Assembly: GCF_002807055.1 (NCBI RefSeq)
Contig: NZ_NIXN01000005.1
Location: 1-64,000 of the forward strand
From: Confluentibacter citreus
GTDB lineage: Bacteria; Bacteroidota; Bacteroidia; Flavobacteriales; Flavobacteriaceae
Length of the DNA stretch: 64,000 bases
Direction of reading: 5' to 3'
Part shown: in pieces, positions 47,401 through 56,940 of the stretch
How positions within the stretch are numbered: position 1 is the stretch's first letter
Layout: each line of letters starts with the position of its first letter
Position numbers and translations under genes: made by a program
Notes under the pieces: generated by a model
Databases searched by the model: none
The model's input: only the letters and a program-made list of their open reading frames with translations
Told to the model about the DNA's origin: nothing

Positions 47401-48775
47401 TGTTAAAGGTCAAGATAGTGAGGGCAATGCAATTGATATTGTTATTTCACGTACGTCTGAAATTAAACTAGTTGATAAGAAAACTGGTATCACTTTAAGT
47501 ACCAACAATATTCCTTACGGTTCAACCATTTATGTTAAAAATGGTCAAGAATTAAGCAAAGGTGATGTGGTTTGTACTTGGGATCCATATAACGGTGTTA
47601 TTATTTCTGAGTTTGCTGGAAAAATCAAGTATGAGAATATTGAGCAAGGTATGACCTACCAAGTTGAGATAGATGAGCAAACAGGTTTCCAAGAAAAAGT
47701 AATATCTGAATCTAGAAACAAACGATTAATTCCAACCCTTCATATTGAAGATGGAAAAGGAGAAATCATACGTTCATACAACTTACCGGTTGGTGCCCAC
47801 TTAATGATTGATAATGGTGAGAAAATTAATGTTGGTAGAATATTAGTTAAAATCCCAAGAAAATCATCTAAATCTGGAGATATTACAGGAGGTTTACCAC
47901 GTGTAACTGAGTTGTTTGAGGCCCGTAACCCTTCAAATCCAGCGGTAGTAAGTGAAATTGATGGTGTTGTTTCTTTTGGAAAAATAAAAAGAGGTAACCG
48001 TGAGATTGTAATTGAATCTAAATTAGGAGAGGTTAAGAAATATCTAGTGAAATTATCTAATCAAATTCTTGTTCAAGAGAATGATTACGTAAAAGCGGGT
48101 ATGGCATTATCTGATGGGTCTATCACGCCTAACGATATATTGGATATTAAAGGACCATCTGCGGTTCAGCAATATTTAGTGAACGAAGTACAGGAAGTAT
48201 ATCGTTTACAAGGTGTGAAAATTAATGATAAACACTTTGAGGTTGTTGTAAGACAGATGATGCGTAAAGTTAGAATCATTGATTCTGGCGATACGATTTT
48301 CCTAGAAGACCAATTAGCTCATAAAGACGATTTTATTATGGAGAATGATGAAATCTTCGGAATGAAAGTGGTTGAAGATGCTGGAGATTCAGCAAATCTT
48401 AAACCAGGTCAAATTATAACACCTCGCGTATTAAGGGATGAAAATTCTATCTTGCGTAGGGAAGATAAAAAACTTGTTGAGGCAAGAGATGCAAGACCTG
48501 CAACCGCTACGCCAATATTACAAGGTATTACTAGAGCATCGCTTCAAACAAAATCATTTATTTCGGCAGCATCGTTCCAAGAAACAACTAAGGTTCTTAA
48601 CGAAGCGGCAGTTGCTGGGAAAATTGATGATTTAGAAGGACTTAAAGAAAATGTTATTGTAGGACACAGAATTCCAGCCGGAACAGGTATGCGTCGTTAT
48701 ACAGATATTATAGTAGGTTCTAAAGAAGAATTTGATGAAATGATGCAGGTAAAAAAAGAATTAAATTATAATTAA
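44474..48775 (+). CDS. rpoC: DNA-directed RNA polymerase beta' subunit
   Basis: The 1433-residue subunit has the N-terminal zinc finger ([22 protein letters not shown]), the catalytic Mg motif NADFDGDQM with Asp477, Asp479 and Asp481, the bridge-helix and trigger-loop regions, and the second zinc site ([13 protein letters not shown]). The frame opens at 44420, but [13 protein letters not shown] at 44474 is the family start; the 78 nt between rpoB and this ATG are then leader. Confidence 0.97.
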   Translation: MARKQDKNTVKRFNKITIGLASPESILAESRGEVLKPETINYRTHKPERDGLFCERIFGPVKDYECACGKYKRIRYKGIVCDRCGVEVTEKKVRRDRVGHINLVVPIAHIWYFRSLPNKIGYLLGLPSKKLDMIIYYERYVVIQPGNAKNEDGEPLQTMDFLTEEEYLNILESLPQDNQYLDDHDPNKFLAKMGAECLIELLSRIDLEALSYELRHKANTETSKQRKTESLKRLQVVESLRESNQNRENRPEWMIMKVIPIIPPELRPLVPLDGGRFATSDLNDLYRRVIIRNNRLKRLVEIKAPEVILRNEKRMLQESVDSLFDNTRKSSAVKTDSNRPLKSLSDSLKGKQGRFRQNLLGKRVDYSARSVIVVGPELKLHECGLPKNMAAELYKPFVIRKLIERGIVKTVKSAKKIIDKREPVVWDILENVLKGHPVLLNRAPTLHRLGIQAFQPKLIEGKAIQLHPLVCTAFNADFDGDQMAVHLPLGPEAILECQLLMLASHNILNPANGSPVTVPSQDMVLGLYYMTKLRKSTPDAPVKGEGLTFYAPEEVEIAFNEKKVDLNAAIKVRTLDINADGKLAPTIIETTVGRVLFNQKVPQAAGYINEVLTKKSLRDIIGNILKFTSVPETADFLDEIRTLGFKFAFQGGLSFSLGDIIIPPEKQGMIDKANTLVDGIMANYNMGLITNNERYNQVIDIWTSTNAELTELSMKRIREDQQGFNSVYMMLDSGARGSKEQIRQLTGMRGLMAKPKKSNAGGGEIIENPILSNFKEGLSILEYFISTHGARKGLADTALKTADAGYLTRRLVDVSQDVIINTVDCGTLRGVEVEALKKNDEVVETLEERIVGRVSLNDVYNPLTEELLVRSGQLIEDDIARAIEESPIDAVEVRSALSCEALKGICAKCYGRNLATGKMVQRGEAVGVVAAQSIGEPGTQLTLRTFHVGGIAGNISEENKLAVKFNGIAEIEDLKTVKGQDSEGNAIDIVISRTSEIKLVDKKTGITLSTNNIPYGSTIYVKNGQELSKGDVVCTWDPYNGVIISEFAGKIKYENIEQGMTYQVEIDEQTGFQEKVISESRNKRLIPTLHIEDGKGEIIRSYNLPVGAHLMIDNGEKINVGRILVKIPRKSSKSGDITGGLPRVTELFEARNPSNPAVVSEIDGVVSFGKIKRGNREIVIESKLGEVKKYLVKLSNQILVQENDYVKAGMALSDGSITPNDILDIKGPSAVQQYLVNEVQEVYRLQGVKINDKHFEVVVRQMMRKVRIIDSGDTIFLEDQLAHKDDFIMENDEIFGMKVVEDAGDSANLKPGQIITPRVLRDENSILRREDKKLVEARDARPATATPILQGITRASLQTKSFISAASFQETTKVLNEAAVAGKIDDLEGLKENVIVGHRIPAGTGMRRYTDIIVGSKEEFDEMMQVKKELNYN

Positions 48776-48783
48776 GAAGTTTT

Positions 48784-48809
48784 AATATTCCCGCGAAAGC
48801 GGGAATATT
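48784..48809 (+). terminator. Hairpin after rpoC
   Basis: An 11-bp stem AATATTCCCGC/GCGGGAATATT with GAAA tetraloop. The trailing sequence (GCTTTAATG) is only weakly T-rich, so read-through into the DUF3467 gene is probable. Confidence 0.6.
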
Positions 48810-48829
48810 GCTTTAATGAAATTTGTATT

Positions 48830-49147
48830 ATGTCAAACGAAAAAGATAAGCCAAAACAAGGGCAAATTAACATAGAGTTAGACGAGAATATAGCCGATGG
48901 AATCTATTCCAATTTGGCCATTATTAACCATTCTGTTTCAGAATTTGTAGTAGATTTTGTGAGCATTATGCCAGGTGTGCCTAAAAGTAAAGTAAAATCC
49001 AGAATTATATTAACGCCTCAACACGCCAAACGCTTATTAAAGGCTTTGGGTGAAAACGTAGCTAGATTTGAACATGCGCATGGTGAGATTAAGGATTACG
49101 AACAACCTCCCATTCCTTTGAATTTTGGACCAACAGGACAAGCATAA
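48830..49147 (+). CDS. DUF3467-family protein
   Basis: The 105-residue protein has the DUF3467 core: INIELDENIADGIYSNLAII (about 14-33), HSVSEFVVDFVSIMPG and ILTPQHAKRLLKALGENVAR. Function is unknown; the family often follows rpoC in Bacteroidota, which suggests a link to transcription. A strong terminator follows. Confidence 0.88.
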   Translation: MSNEKDKPKQGQINIELDENIADGIYSNLAIINHSVSEFVVDFVSIMPGVPKSKVKSRIILTPQHAKRLLKALGENVARFEHAHGEIKDYEQPPIPLNFGPTGQA

Positions 49148-49150
49148 ATT

Positions 49151-49185
49151 AAAAAGCCCTTTGAATTAATTCAAAGGGCTTTTTG
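49151..49185 (+). terminator. Terminator after the DUF3467 gene
   Basis: A long stem AAAAAGCCCTTTGAA/TTCAAAGGGCTTTTT; the A/T flanks allow use from both sides, so it may also serve the minus-strand gene that follows. Confidence 0.92.
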
Positions 49186-49209
49186 GTTAAAACACATTTA
49201 TAGTTGAAT

Positions 49210-49446
49210 TTAGCTAGCTTGTTTTATGGCGTTCAATCTGAATTTTAAAGCTCCAGAAGGGCACCTTTTAATTTGGTTGATTATTTTTTCTGATTCAGTA
49301 GCATCTAAATTAATCCACGGAATAATTGAGAAACTAAAAACATCAGATAATTCTTGGGCACAGATTCCAGATTGAATACAAATATGAGGCTCAAACGTTA
49401 CTGTAATGTCTTTGTTACTAAATTCATTATCGTCAATATTTTTCAT
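49210..49446 (-). CDS. Divergent 4Fe-4S mono-cluster (ferredoxin-like) protein
   Basis: The 78-residue protein has FEPHICIQSGICAQELSDVF and PWINLDATESEKIINQIKRC followed by PSGAL. Three Cys are spaced as in the divergent mono-cluster Fer4 family: CxxxxxC and a later CPSG. It may carry electrons, but no partner gene is apparent. It is transcribed toward the rpoC operon. Confidence 0.8.
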   Translation of the reverse strand: MKNIDDNEFSNKDITVTFEPHICIQSGICAQELSDVFSFSIIPWINLDATESEKIINQIKRCPSGALKFRLNAIKQAS

Positions 49447-49523
49447 GGTAGTTCAATTTGGGGTTAAACTTTAGTCTAAAGTCTTTAATATTATTATTTT
49501 AATGAAATAAAATCGTCGTTTCG

Positions 49524-51110
49524 TTAAAATTCAGAGGTAAAATGAAATTTTAGGCTCGGATATTTTTGTTGCGTCATCTCTAAAGAAAAATGGGAATCCG
49601 CCAAAAACACCAATTGGTTTTGTTTGTCTTTCGCTAAAAATCGTTGTTTTACTCTTATAAAATCCTTGTATTCTTCACTTTTAGAATCTTTTGGATCCAC
49701 CCAACAGGCTTTATAAACGTTTAAGTTTTCGTAGGTACATTTAGCACCATATTCGTGTTCTAATCGATATTGAATGACTTCATATTGTAAAGCTCCAACC
49801 GTTCCAATCACTTTTCTACCATTAAGTTCTAATGTGAATAACTGAGCAACACCTTCGTCCATTAATTGGTCAATACCTTTAAATAGCTGTTTGGATTTTA
49901 ACGGATCAGCATTATTAATATATCTAAAATGTTCAGGGGAAAAACTAGGGACGCCTTTATAATTAATAACCTCACCTTCCGTTAGCGTATCTCCAATTTT
50001 AAAATTTCCGGTATCATGAAGTCCCACGATGTCACCTGCATAAGAGATATCTACAATCTCTTTCTTTTCAGCAAAAAAAGCATTCGGACTGGAAAATTTT
50101 AATTTTTTTCCATGTCTCACGTGCAAATAGGGTTTGTTTCTTTCAAAAGTTCCAGAAACTATTTTTACAAACGCTAACCTGTCTCTATGGTTTGGATCCA
50201 TATTGGCATGTATTTTAAATACAAAACCAGAGAATTTATCTTCTTCAGGTGTTACCAAACGTTCCTCACTTTGCTTTGGTCTTGGTTTAGGAGCTATTTC
50301 TATAAAGCAATCCAGCAATTCCCTAACACCAAAATTATTTAAAGCCGAACCAAAAAACACAGGTTGCAATTGTCCATTTAGGTAAGCTTCTTTATCAAAC
50401 GGGGGATAAATACCTTCAACCAATTCTATTTCTTCACGCAGTGTATTGGCCGATTTTTCACCAATAAGCTTCGTGAGTTCAGGGGACTCTAAATCTGAAA
50501 TTTCAATAGTTTCTTCAATATTCTTTCTGCTATCACCACTAAAAAGGTTGATGTTCTTTTCCCAAATATTGTAAATGCCCTTAAAATCATAGCCCATACC
50601 AATTGGAAAACTTAAAGGCGTAACGCTCAAACCTAATTTTTGTTCTACTTCATCTAGTAAATCAAAGGCATCTTTACCTTCTCTATCCATTTTGTTGATG
50701 AAAACAATGATGGGTATGTGTCGCATACGGCAAACTTCAACCAATTTTTCTGTTTGCTCTTCAACACCTTTTGCAACGTCAATCACTACGATAACACTAT
50801 CAACGGCCGTTAGGGTTCTAAAGGTGTCTTCCGCAAAATCTTTGTGTCCGGGTGTGTCTAGAATATTAATCTTGATACCATTATATTCAAAAGCCAAAAC
50901 GGAGGTTGCTACAGAAATCCCGCGTTGGCGTTCAATTTCCATAAAATCACTCGTGGCGCCTTTTTTAATCTTATTGCTTTTTACGGCACCAGCTTCTTGA
51001 ATAGCACCTCCAAAAAGCAGCAGTTTTTCGGTTAAAGTAGTTTTTCCAGCATCTGGATGCGAAATGATGCCAAAGGTGCGTCTGCGTTGTATTTCTTTTA
51101 AAAAACTCAT
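49524..51110 (-). CDS. prfC: Peptide chain release factor 3
   Basis: RF3 is a translational GTPase that removes RF1/RF2 after termination. The 528 residues carry G1 [15 protein letters not shown] (about 17-31), [30 protein letters not shown], then domain II and III with [13 protein letters not shown]. Length and the DAGKTT motif separate it from EF-G. On the minus strand a -7-like TATCTTTG (51139-51132) lies about 22 nt upstream; no TTG partner was found. Confidence 0.94.
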   Translation of the reverse strand: MSFLKEIQRRRTFGIISHPDAGKTTLTEKLLLFGGAIQEAGAVKSNKIKKGATSDFMEIERQRGISVATSVLAFEYNGIKINILDTPGHKDFAEDTFRTLTAVDSVIVVIDVAKGVEEQTEKLVEVCRMRHIPIIVFINKMDREGKDAFDLLDEVEQKLGLSVTPLSFPIGMGYDFKGIYNIWEKNINLFSGDSRKNIEETIEISDLESPELTKLIGEKSANTLREEIELVEGIYPPFDKEAYLNGQLQPVFFGSALNNFGVRELLDCFIEIAPKPRPKQSEERLVTPEEDKFSGFVFKIHANMDPNHRDRLAFVKIVSGTFERNKPYLHVRHGKKLKFSSPNAFFAEKKEIVDISYAGDIVGLHDTGNFKIGDTLTEGEVINYKGVPSFSPEHFRYINNADPLKSKQLFKGIDQLMDEGVAQLFTLELNGRKVIGTVGALQYEVIQYRLEHEYGAKCTYENLNVYKACWVDPKDSKSEEYKDFIRVKQRFLAKDKQNQLVFLADSHFSLEMTQQKYPSLKFHFTSEF

Positions 51111-51192
51111 ATGTTATATGCAAATGGGATGCAAAGATACTTTATAAATATGATTTGGGAATTTGGATTTTAGAATTTCTTGTTAAGATTGA

Positions 51193-51221
51193 TTGTATTA
51201 ATATTTTAGGTGGTATTTTTG
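51193..51221 (+). promoter_or_regulatory. Promoter of idi-queD
   Basis: TTG (51193-51195), 18-nt spacer, TATTTTTG (51214-51221). The idi ATG is 95 nt further, leaving a rather long leader. Confidence 0.6.
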
Positions 51222-51316
51222 TTCTACTATGAAATGAGCTTAGTATTTTAAGTCGATGTTTGTGAAATTCTTTATGCGAATGGCATCTGACAAATTTAAA
51301 AAATGAAATTGCACAG

Positions 51317-51844
51317 ATGAAAGAAGAACAAGTTATCCTTGTAAACGAAAAGGACGAACAAATTGGCTTAATGCCAAAAATGGAAGCACATGAAAAAGCG
51401 TTGTTGCATCGTGCATTTTCAGTGTTTATCTTTAATGATAATAATGAATTGATGCTTCAACAACGTGCCTTAACTAAATATCATTCTCCTGGGCTTTGGA
51501 CTAATACGTGCTGTAGCCATCAACGGGAAGGTGAAAGCAATATTCAAGCGGGAAAAAGACGTTTGTTTGAAGAAATGGGATTTGTGGTCGATTTGCAAGA
51601 ATCCATCGCGTTTATTTATAAAGCACCTTTTGATAATGGCTTGACCGAACATGAATTTGATCATATCATGATTGGCACTTACAATGATGAGCCATTCATT
51701 AATTTAGATGAAGTTGCCAATTGGAAATGGATGTCCCTTGAAGCTGTGAAACATGATATTTTAGAAAATCCGGAGCTTTATACAGAATGGTTTAAGATTA
51801 TTTTTGATAAATTCTACGAACATATAAATATCTCTAAAAAATGA
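51317..51844 (+). CDS. idi: Isopentenyl-diphosphate delta-isomerase, type I
   Basis: Idi interconverts IPP and DMAPP in isoprenoid synthesis. The 175 residues have the Nudix-like type I pattern: catalytic Cys in TNTCCSHQREGES, the EEMGF block, and Glu residues in EHEFDHIMIG. It overlaps queD by 4 bp (ATGA). Confidence 0.94.
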   Translation: MKEEQVILVNEKDEQIGLMPKMEAHEKALLHRAFSVFIFNDNNELMLQQRALTKYHSPGLWTNTCCSHQREGESNIQAGKRRLFEEMGFVVDLQESIAFIYKAPFDNGLTEHEFDHIMIGTYNDEPFINLDEVANWKWMSLEAVKHDILENPELYTEWFKIIFDKFYEHINISKK

Positions 51845-52251
51845 ACGTAACGGTTAGTAGAAAGGCGCATTTTAATGCCGCCCACAGATTGTTTATAAAG
51901 GAATGGACTGATGAAAAAAATAGTCTCGTTTTTGGCAAATGTAGTAACCCTAACTTTCATGGGCATAATTACGAATTAATTGTAAGTGTTACGGGAGAAA
52001 TTGATAAAGAAACGGGATATGTAATTGATATTCAATTTTTAAAGGACATTATAAAAGAGGAGGTAGAAGATGCTTTCGATCATAAAAACTTAAATATAGA
52101 AGTTCCTGAGTTTAAAGATTTGAACCCAACGGCAGAACATATAGCCGTGGTTATTTACAATAAAATAAAACCTAAATTAAAGTCAAATCTGGATTTAGAA
52201 ATCACCCTTTACGAAACACCTCGTAATTTTGTTAGTTACTCAGGAAAATAA
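51841..52251 (+). CDS. queD: 6-pyruvoyltetrahydropterin synthase / QueD-like enzyme
   Basis: The 136-residue protein has zinc-ligand histidines in FNAAHRL and NFHGHNYEL, and the later DHKNLN and ETPRNF blocks of the PTPS/QueD family. QueD makes carboxytetrahydropterin for queuosine; a PTPS role is also possible. ATGA overlap with idi means coupled translation, though the two pathways are unrelated. Confidence 0.88.
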   Translation: MNVTVSRKAHFNAAHRLFIKEWTDEKNSLVFGKCSNPNFHGHNYELIVSVTGEIDKETGYVIDIQFLKDIIKEEVEDAFDHKNLNIEVPEFKDLNPTAEHIAVVIYNKIKPKLKSNLDLEITLYETPRNFVSYSGK

Positions 52252-52303
52252 AATAGATATTAAATACTATCTGGTTCAAATCATTTTAGGAATTGGCAAA
52301 AAG

Positions 52304-52334
52304 AAATCCCAAGCTTTGTACTTGGGAATTTTAT
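52304..52334. terminator. Bidirectional terminator between queD and a minus-strand gene
   Basis: Stem TCCCAAG/CTTGGGA with a 7-nt loop, flanked by A/T on both sides. It can end queD on + and the following gene on the minus strand. Confidence 0.7.
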
Positions 52335-52703
52335 TTAACAAGCAGTTTTGTGCGTGTTCTGATTTGTCTTTTCTATCGGAAAATCAAACAGCGCACTAGA
52401 AATGCGTTCTTGATGATTTGTTGAAGATTTTGCTTTTGTAACTAAAATGTTTACCCAATAACGTTCGTTATTTTGTTTTACTAATTGGGCTTGTATAGTT
52501 AGTTTATCGTCAACAAAGGCGTTTTTGTACATTTTAAATTTGAAATCCCCAACATCAGGAATATTTTGCAAATAAAATTCTTTAATAGGGTATGTGGCAA
52601 CGGTTTTTATTTTTTCATAAAGAATATGCGGTAATAGAAAGCCATTTGCATTGCTTATATCTTTAGTAACTATGAACGATGTATTTATATGATGTGTTTT
52701 CAT
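52335..52703 (-). CDS. Hypothetical protein, possibly hotdog-fold
   Basis: The 122-residue protein is not firmly recognised. A mid-part FVDDKLTIQAQLVKQNNERY followed by WVNILVTKA resembles the strand pattern of hotdog-fold thioesterase-like proteins, but no catalytic motif is clear. No signal peptide or membrane helix is seen. A 40-codon ORF ends 11 nt upstream of its ATG. Confidence 0.6.
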   Translation of the reverse strand: MKTHHINTSFIVTKDISNANGFLLPHILYEKIKTVATYPIKEFYLQNIPDVGDFKFKMYKNAFVDDKLTIQAQLVKQNNERYWVNILVTKAKSSTNHQERISSALFDFPIEKTNQNTHKTAC

Positions 52704-52714
52704 GATTTTATTTT

Positions 52715-52837
52715 TTAAGGGTATAATAGCGAGGGTATAGAATAATGTTCTGGATAAAAGTTATACATGACATTTTTACAAAGAATGGCATTTAAAATAA
52801 GCTGAATTTTCAATGTGATAGCGTTTAATGTTTTCAT
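52715..52837 (-). CDS. Possible small ORF (40 codons) upstream of the hypothetical gene
   Basis: ATG AAA ACA TTA opens a 40-codon frame (MKTLNAITLKIQLILNAILC then KNVMYNFYPEHYSIPSLLYP) with stop TAA at 52717-52715, 11 nt before the next ATG. Moderately hydrophobic N-terminal half. No family recognised, no clear promoter. It may be a leader peptide or a chance ORF. Confidence 0.25.
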   Translation of the reverse strand: MKTLNAITLKIQLILNAILCKNVMYNFYPEHYSIPSLLYP

Positions 52838-52861
52838 AATATGTAAGGATTTAAATGGTTT

Positions 52862-52893
52862 AAAATAAAAAAGGTGCTTTAAAAAAGCACCTT
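52862..52893 (-). terminator. Minus-strand terminator of the 31-codon gene
   Basis: Stem AAGGTGCTTT/AAAGCACCTT with a 3-nt loop. On the minus strand the stem is followed by TTTTATTTTA. It has no such tail on the plus strand. Confidence 0.8.
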
Positions 52894-52925
52894 GATTGTT
52901 ATAGATATAATTATATTATTAACGT

Positions 52926-53021
52926 TTATTCAAGATGCATATAAGTTTTGGTTTTTAAGCACGTAAACATGACCAACTTATTCTGTTGGGCAATTAGATT
53001 ACAAGCTTGGTTATATGACAT
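52926..53021 (-). CDS. Small gene of 31 codons with its own promoter and terminator
   Basis: The frame reads MSYNQACNLIAQQNKLVMFT followed by CLKTKTYMHLE and TAA. A consensus promoter lies 23 nt upstream of its ATG (minus-strand TTG-N18-TAAGTTTG at 53072-53044). A strong minus-strand terminator follows its stop. Two Cys, no signal peptide, not recognised. The transcript of about 170 nt could instead be a non-coding RNA, in which case the ORF would be by chance. The promoter/terminator pair is the stronger evidence. Confidence 0.45.
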   Translation of the reverse strand: MSYNQACNLIAQQNKLVMFTCLKTKTYMHLE

Positions 53022-53043
53022 CTTCACTGTATTTAACATATAT

Positions 53044-53072
53044 CAAACTTAATGATATTTTTTGGAAAACAA
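53044..53072 (-). promoter_or_regulatory. Minus-strand promoter of the 31-codon gene
   Basis: TTG (53072-53070), 18-nt spacer, TAAGTTTG (53051-53044) on the minus strand, all within the divergent spacer before the gene at 53155. Confidence 0.65.
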
Positions 53073-53154
53073 TAACCTTTTGTCAAAATTTATAATTTTT
53101 ATGAGAATTTTGAATTTGATTAATGTAATTTTGCATCAAAATAAATAATTATAT

Positions 53155-53424
53155 ATGGCAAATGTTAGAAACCTAAAGAAAGATATTAATTATGTTTTAG
53201 GTGATATTATAGAAGCAGTTTACGTATGGGAATACGCAAACCAAGGAAAAGACACCAAAAAGAGCGAAGCAATCATTGATGAAGCTATTGAAACCTTTGA
53301 TGCTTTAATTGCTAAAATAAACGATAGTAAAGTGGTTAACAAAAAATCCCATTTTAAAGCGATTGCTAATGAGCTTGAAACTAAGGGACGCGCTTTAATC
53401 GAAAAAATTAACGCTCTAGGATAA
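53155..53424 (+). CDS. Hypothetical helical protein
   Basis: The 89-residue soluble protein (MANVRNLKKDINYVLGDIIE start) is highly charged and predicted mostly helical, with about 30% Lys+Glu+Asp. I do not recognise a family. A -7-like TAATTTTG (53126-53133) precedes it. Codon use is like its neighbours. It lies upstream of tRNA-Thr and diverges from the 31-codon gene. Confidence 0.7.
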   Translation: MANVRNLKKDINYVLGDIIEAVYVWEYANQGKDTKKSEAIIDEAIETFDALIAKINDSKVVNKKSHFKAIANELETKGRALIEKINALG

Positions 53425-53442
53425 AAATTAATGAATTACGAT

Positions 53443-53472
53443 TTGCAAATATGTAACTAAGAATTATATTTG
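53443..53472 (+). promoter_or_regulatory. Promoter of the second tRNA-Thr(TGT)
   Basis: TTG (53443-53445), 19-nt spacer, TATATTTG (53465-53472); the tRNA begins 15 nt later. Confidence 0.8.
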
Positions 53473-53487
53473 CCGAGTCAAAAATTC

Positions 53488-53561
53488 GCCGATGTAGCTC
53501 AGTTGGCTAGAGCAGCTGATTTGTAATCAGCAGGTCGTGGGTTCGAGCCCCTCCATCGGCT
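53488..53561 (+). tRNA. tRNA-Thr(TGT), copy 2
   Basis: Identical in all 74 bases to 35407-35480, but in a separate transcription unit with its own promoter and terminator; flanking DNA is unrelated. Confidence 0.96.
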
Positions 53562-53567
53562 CAATAA

Positions 53568-53600
53568 AACCTCAATCATAAAAAATGATTGGGGTTTTTT
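53568..53600. terminator. Terminator of tRNA-Thr, probably also of PBP1A from the other side
   Basis: A 12-bp stem AACCTCAATCAT/ATGATTGGGGTT (one G-U), 5-A loop and T6 tail on +. The minus-strand reading also has a T-rich tail after the stem. Confidence 0.85.
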
Positions 53601-53608
53601 GTTTTGAA

Positions 53609-55912
53609 TTATTTTTTGTTTTTCCTAAACCAAGAAAAAATACCGCCTTTCGGTTTTTCTTCGTTGAATTCCTTGGTATCTTTTTTGTTCCCAAATAAAC
53701 GATCAAAGAAGCCATCTTTTTTGGATGGTTCACAAATTAAGGATTCTAAAACACCCTCTGAGGGAGTTTCAAATTTAGCAGACGTTATCGAAGCATATTT
53801 TGAATCTTGGTTCAATTGCTGTAAATAATTCGCAAATATGGGCAGCGCAGAATTGGCTCCTTGTCCAATAGATGTATTACTGAAACCTATTTGTTGGTTA
53901 TCATTACCAACCCAAGTAATTGTGACCAATTTTGGCATGATAGCAACAAACCAGCCGTCTTTATTATCTTGGGTGGTGCCGGTTTTACCCGCCAAATCAT
54001 TGGAGAAATTGTATTGTGAGCGTAATCTTTGAGAAGTTCCACTGTTTACCGTGGCTTTCATAAATTCAAGCATTACCTGTCTTGTGGTATCGCTAAACGC
54101 TTTTTTTGGCTGCTTTTTCGGGTTTAAATCGTCATAAGATGCAATTATGTTTCCATCCTTATCTTCAATTTTTGTAATAAAAATAGGGGAAGATGGTGTG
54201 CTTTCATTTACATACGATGTATATGCTTTTGCAATTTCTAAAACACTTAGGTTTGATGAACCTAAAGCAATAGAGGGCACTTCTTCAATAGCACTATCTA
54301 TACCCATCAATTTTGCCTGATTTATGACTTTTGATATGCCTGTTTCATATAAAACCTTCACAGCGATGGTATTGATTGAGTTACTCAATGCGTATTCCAA
54401 AGAATAATTTAAATCTTCATCATAATTCTCCCCAGCGTTTGTTGGTGTCCAATCCTCAACATCGGTATATGTAATTGCTTTAATGGGGAAGTAGGTACAT
54501 GGTTGTGTACCATTCTCTAAGGCGGCTGTATAAACAATTGGCTTAAATGTAGAGCCTACTTGACGTTTGCTTTGTGATACATGATCATATTGAAAATAAC
54601 GATAATCTATACCGCCAACATACGCTTTAATGGCGCCAGATGCTGGGTCTAGCGAAATCATGCCCGCATTAAGAAATTTTAAATAATACTCCAAACTATC
54701 AAGTGTGGATAATTGTTTTATTTCAGTTTTGTCCCAACTAAACAATTCCACATCGCGTTTTTTATTTAATTCGGCTTCAATTTCTTTTTCTGTTAAACCT
54801 TGCTCTTTAAGTTTTTTATAAGCAACCAAACGTGTTTTTGCCGCTTTATAAGCCTGTTTGTTTTTAAGCCAAGGGGCATTGTTGCCATAAGCCTTTTCAT
54901 ATTGTTTTTGCAAAGCAGTCATATGCTTTGTCATAGCGTTTTCAGCATACTTTTGAAGTGTATTGTCTAGAGTTGTGTAAATCTTTAAGCCGTCATGAAA
55001 AATATTATAAGCCTCACCATTTGGTTTTCTAAATTCATCTAATTGAAGAATCGTGTCTAATTGTCGTTTTATTTCAGCCCTAAAATAAGGCGCTAGCCCT
55101 TGGTTTGGGTCATAAGAGCGGTATTCTAAAACAAGCGGGGCTTTTGATATTTTTAAAGCGTCATCAGCATTCAAATAGCCATATTTTTCCATTTGTCTAA
55201 TCACCACATTTCTTCTGGCAACTGCTCTTTCTGGGTGAACTCGAGGGTTGTAATATGAGTTGGCCTTCAAAGAACCAACAAGCGTTGCAGCTTGTGAAAT
55301 ACTTAAATCTTTTGTATGAATATTAAAAAATTTTTTAGAAGCACTTTCAATGCCATACGTATTATCAGGAAAAGGAACTGTATTAAGATATAAGGTAAGA
55401 ATTTCCTCTTTTGAATATACTTTTTCAATTCTGCTAGCGACGATGCTTTCCATAATTTTATTGACAACAATACTCAAAAAACCATGATCCTTTCTTCCGA
55501 ATAGATTTTTGGCCAATTGTAAGGTAATGGTGCTTCCTCCTCCAGAGGCATCATTGGAAAGCAGTATCGTTTTAAAAAATACGCGAGCTAAGCTTTTGTT
55601 ATCTACGCCATCATGATCATAAAATCTGATATCTTCTGTAGAGATAAGGGCATTTATAAGATGTTCAGGAAAATTTTTATATGTAATAGATTGTCTATCA
55701 AACACATAAAATTTGCCTATTAAATCATTGTTGGTGTCTAGTACCTCTGTTGCTTGACTCTGTTTAAGGGTTTCTAAAGATGTAACAGAAGGCACTTCGC
55801 CCCACATACCGTAATAAACACTTCCGTAAAATAAAGTTAAAAGGAGGACTAAGGATAGGGTGACTTTGGCAATTATTTTAAACCATTTATTTTGAAGAAG
55901 TTTTTTAAGCAT
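53609..55912 (-). CDS. mrcA: Penicillin-binding protein 1A (bifunctional transglycosylase/transpeptidase)
   Basis: The 767-residue inner-membrane protein polymerises and cross-links peptidoglycan. After one N-terminal transmembrane helix (about 13-35) comes the GT51 domain with Glu93 in STEDIRFYDH and GGGSTITLQLAKNLF (about 124-138). The transpeptidase domain has active-site Ser454 (SxxK = STFK), SNS at 510-512 and KTG at 643-645. Basic C-terminal tail (FRKNKK). The operon extends to the DUF4369 gene only if transcription passes 60 bp. Confidence 0.95.
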   Translation of the reverse strand: MLKKLLQNKWFKIIAKVTLSLVLLLTLFYGSVYYGMWGEVPSVTSLETLKQSQATEVLDTNNDLIGKFYVFDRQSITYKNFPEHLINALISTEDIRFYDHDGVDNKSLARVFFKTILLSNDASGGGSTITLQLAKNLFGRKDHGFLSIVVNKIMESIVASRIEKVYSKEEILTLYLNTVPFPDNTYGIESASKKFFNIHTKDLSISQAATLVGSLKANSYYNPRVHPERAVARRNVVIRQMEKYGYLNADDALKISKAPLVLEYRSYDPNQGLAPYFRAEIKRQLDTILQLDEFRKPNGEAYNIFHDGLKIYTTLDNTLQKYAENAMTKHMTALQKQYEKAYGNNAPWLKNKQAYKAAKTRLVAYKKLKEQGLTEKEIEAELNKKRDVELFSWDKTEIKQLSTLDSLEYYLKFLNAGMISLDPASGAIKAYVGGIDYRYFQYDHVSQSKRQVGSTFKPIVYTAALENGTQPCTYFPIKAITYTDVEDWTPTNAGENYDEDLNYSLEYALSNSINTIAVKVLYETGISKVINQAKLMGIDSAIEEVPSIALGSSNLSVLEIAKAYTSYVNESTPSSPIFITKIEDKDGNIIASYDDLNPKKQPKKAFSDTTRQVMLEFMKATVNSGTSQRLRSQYNFSNDLAGKTGTTQDNKDGWFVAIMPKLVTITWVGNDNQQIGFSNTSIGQGANSALPIFANYLQQLNQDSKYASITSAKFETPSEGVLESLICEPSKKDGFFDRLFGNKKDTKEFNEEKPKGGIFSWFRKNKK

Positions 55913-55973
55913 AGCAATGTATAATTATATGTACGATTTAAAAAAATATATAGACGCTCTGCTTATTGTTTTT

Positions 55974-56672
55974 TTAATTTTCTTCTAATTTAATTTGATC
56001 TACAAATTTTTGAAGTTCTACCCCATATTTTGAAGCTTTAACTTTGGGAGTTAATGATTTATTGATAGTGTCCAGTAAACTAATTTTTGCGTTATAAATT
56101 TCTGTTAAGGCTAAATAGGGGGCCACTTCACTATCCTTATTGTTTATTGCAAAGTTTACAGTATATAAATAACGTCTTTTTAAATTATTATCATAATCCT
56201 TTTGGATTCTATTTAGTTTAGAAGTATCGCCAGCTTGTTGCGACTCTAGATCTTCCTTTATTAAATCCAGGTTTCTCTCATTGAATTTAGTAGCCATAAG
56301 TTTGTACTTTTCCCAGACTTTTTGTTGTTCAGATCCATTTATTTTTGCATCAAATACAAAGTTTTTCATAGTGGTATTGATTTCGGTGATGCCCTTATCT
56401 GCAAAAAATGGAATTCTGTCATCTTCACTCGAATTTTTATCTAGATACAGAAAAAATATTTCGGGAGACTCTATGTTGCTATGCAATTCAAAATCAGGGA
56501 TGCCATTTATTATCACTGAATCGACTGTAACGATTGCTGTATCTTGTTCCTTTTTAAGATAGATGGTGCCCTTTTTTAATCCTTTAACAGTTCCTTTTAC
56601 AATTAAATCGGGTGTTTCTTTGGCGCAAGAAACTATAAAAACCAACAGTACTAATAATAGACCTTTTTTCAT
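55974..56672 (-). CDS. DUF4369-domain lipoprotein
   Basis: The 232-residue protein begins with a lipoprotein signal (VFIVSC, Cys at about 16). A DUF4369-like N-terminal beta domain follows (LIVKGTVKGLKKGTIYLKKE, DTAIVTVDSVIINGI), then a helical C-terminal half. DUF4369 usually precedes a thioredoxin domain in Bacteroidota; here no CxxC thioredoxin motif follows, so the protein is a stand-alone version. Function unknown; outer-membrane or periplasmic lipoprotein. Confidence 0.83.
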   Translation of the reverse strand: MKKGLLLVLLVFIVSCAKETPDLIVKGTVKGLKKGTIYLKKEQDTAIVTVDSVIINGIPDFELHSNIESPEIFFLYLDKNSSEDDRIPFFADKGITEINTTMKNFVFDAKINGSEQQKVWEKYKLMATKFNERNLDLIKEDLESQQAGDTSKLNRIQKDYDNNLKRRYLYTVNFAINNKDSEVAPYLALTEIYNAKISLLDTINKSLTPKVKASKYGVELQKFVDQIKLEEN

Positions 56673-56905
56673 TTGTGATTAATTTTTGAGCCACAAATAT
56701 CTTATAATTATATCTTAAATTCTAATTGCAGCTTCTTAATTTTTTGATGGCGAAATACCAATAAGAAATAAAATTAAAACCTTCCATTATTAAAGTTTGG
56801 CATGATGATTGTAATAAGTTATTTGTTGCAATCATGTTCACGAGTTTATTGAGTGGTTACTTTAAACTCAAAATTGCAATCATATTTTTGGTTAGTTAGT
56901 TAGAG

Positions 56906-56940
56906 AAAAAACATCCCAATTCGGGATGTTTTTTGTTTTT
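56906..56940. terminator. Orphan hairpin terminator
   Basis: A 12-bp stem AAAAAACATCCC/GGGATGTTTTTT with loop AATTC and further T after it. Usable on both strands. Confidence 0.75.

Noticed and set aside
51132-51139. Minus-strand TATCTTTG upstream of prfC as a full promoter
   Set aside because: The -7 fits but no TTG is present 17-23 nt further upstream.
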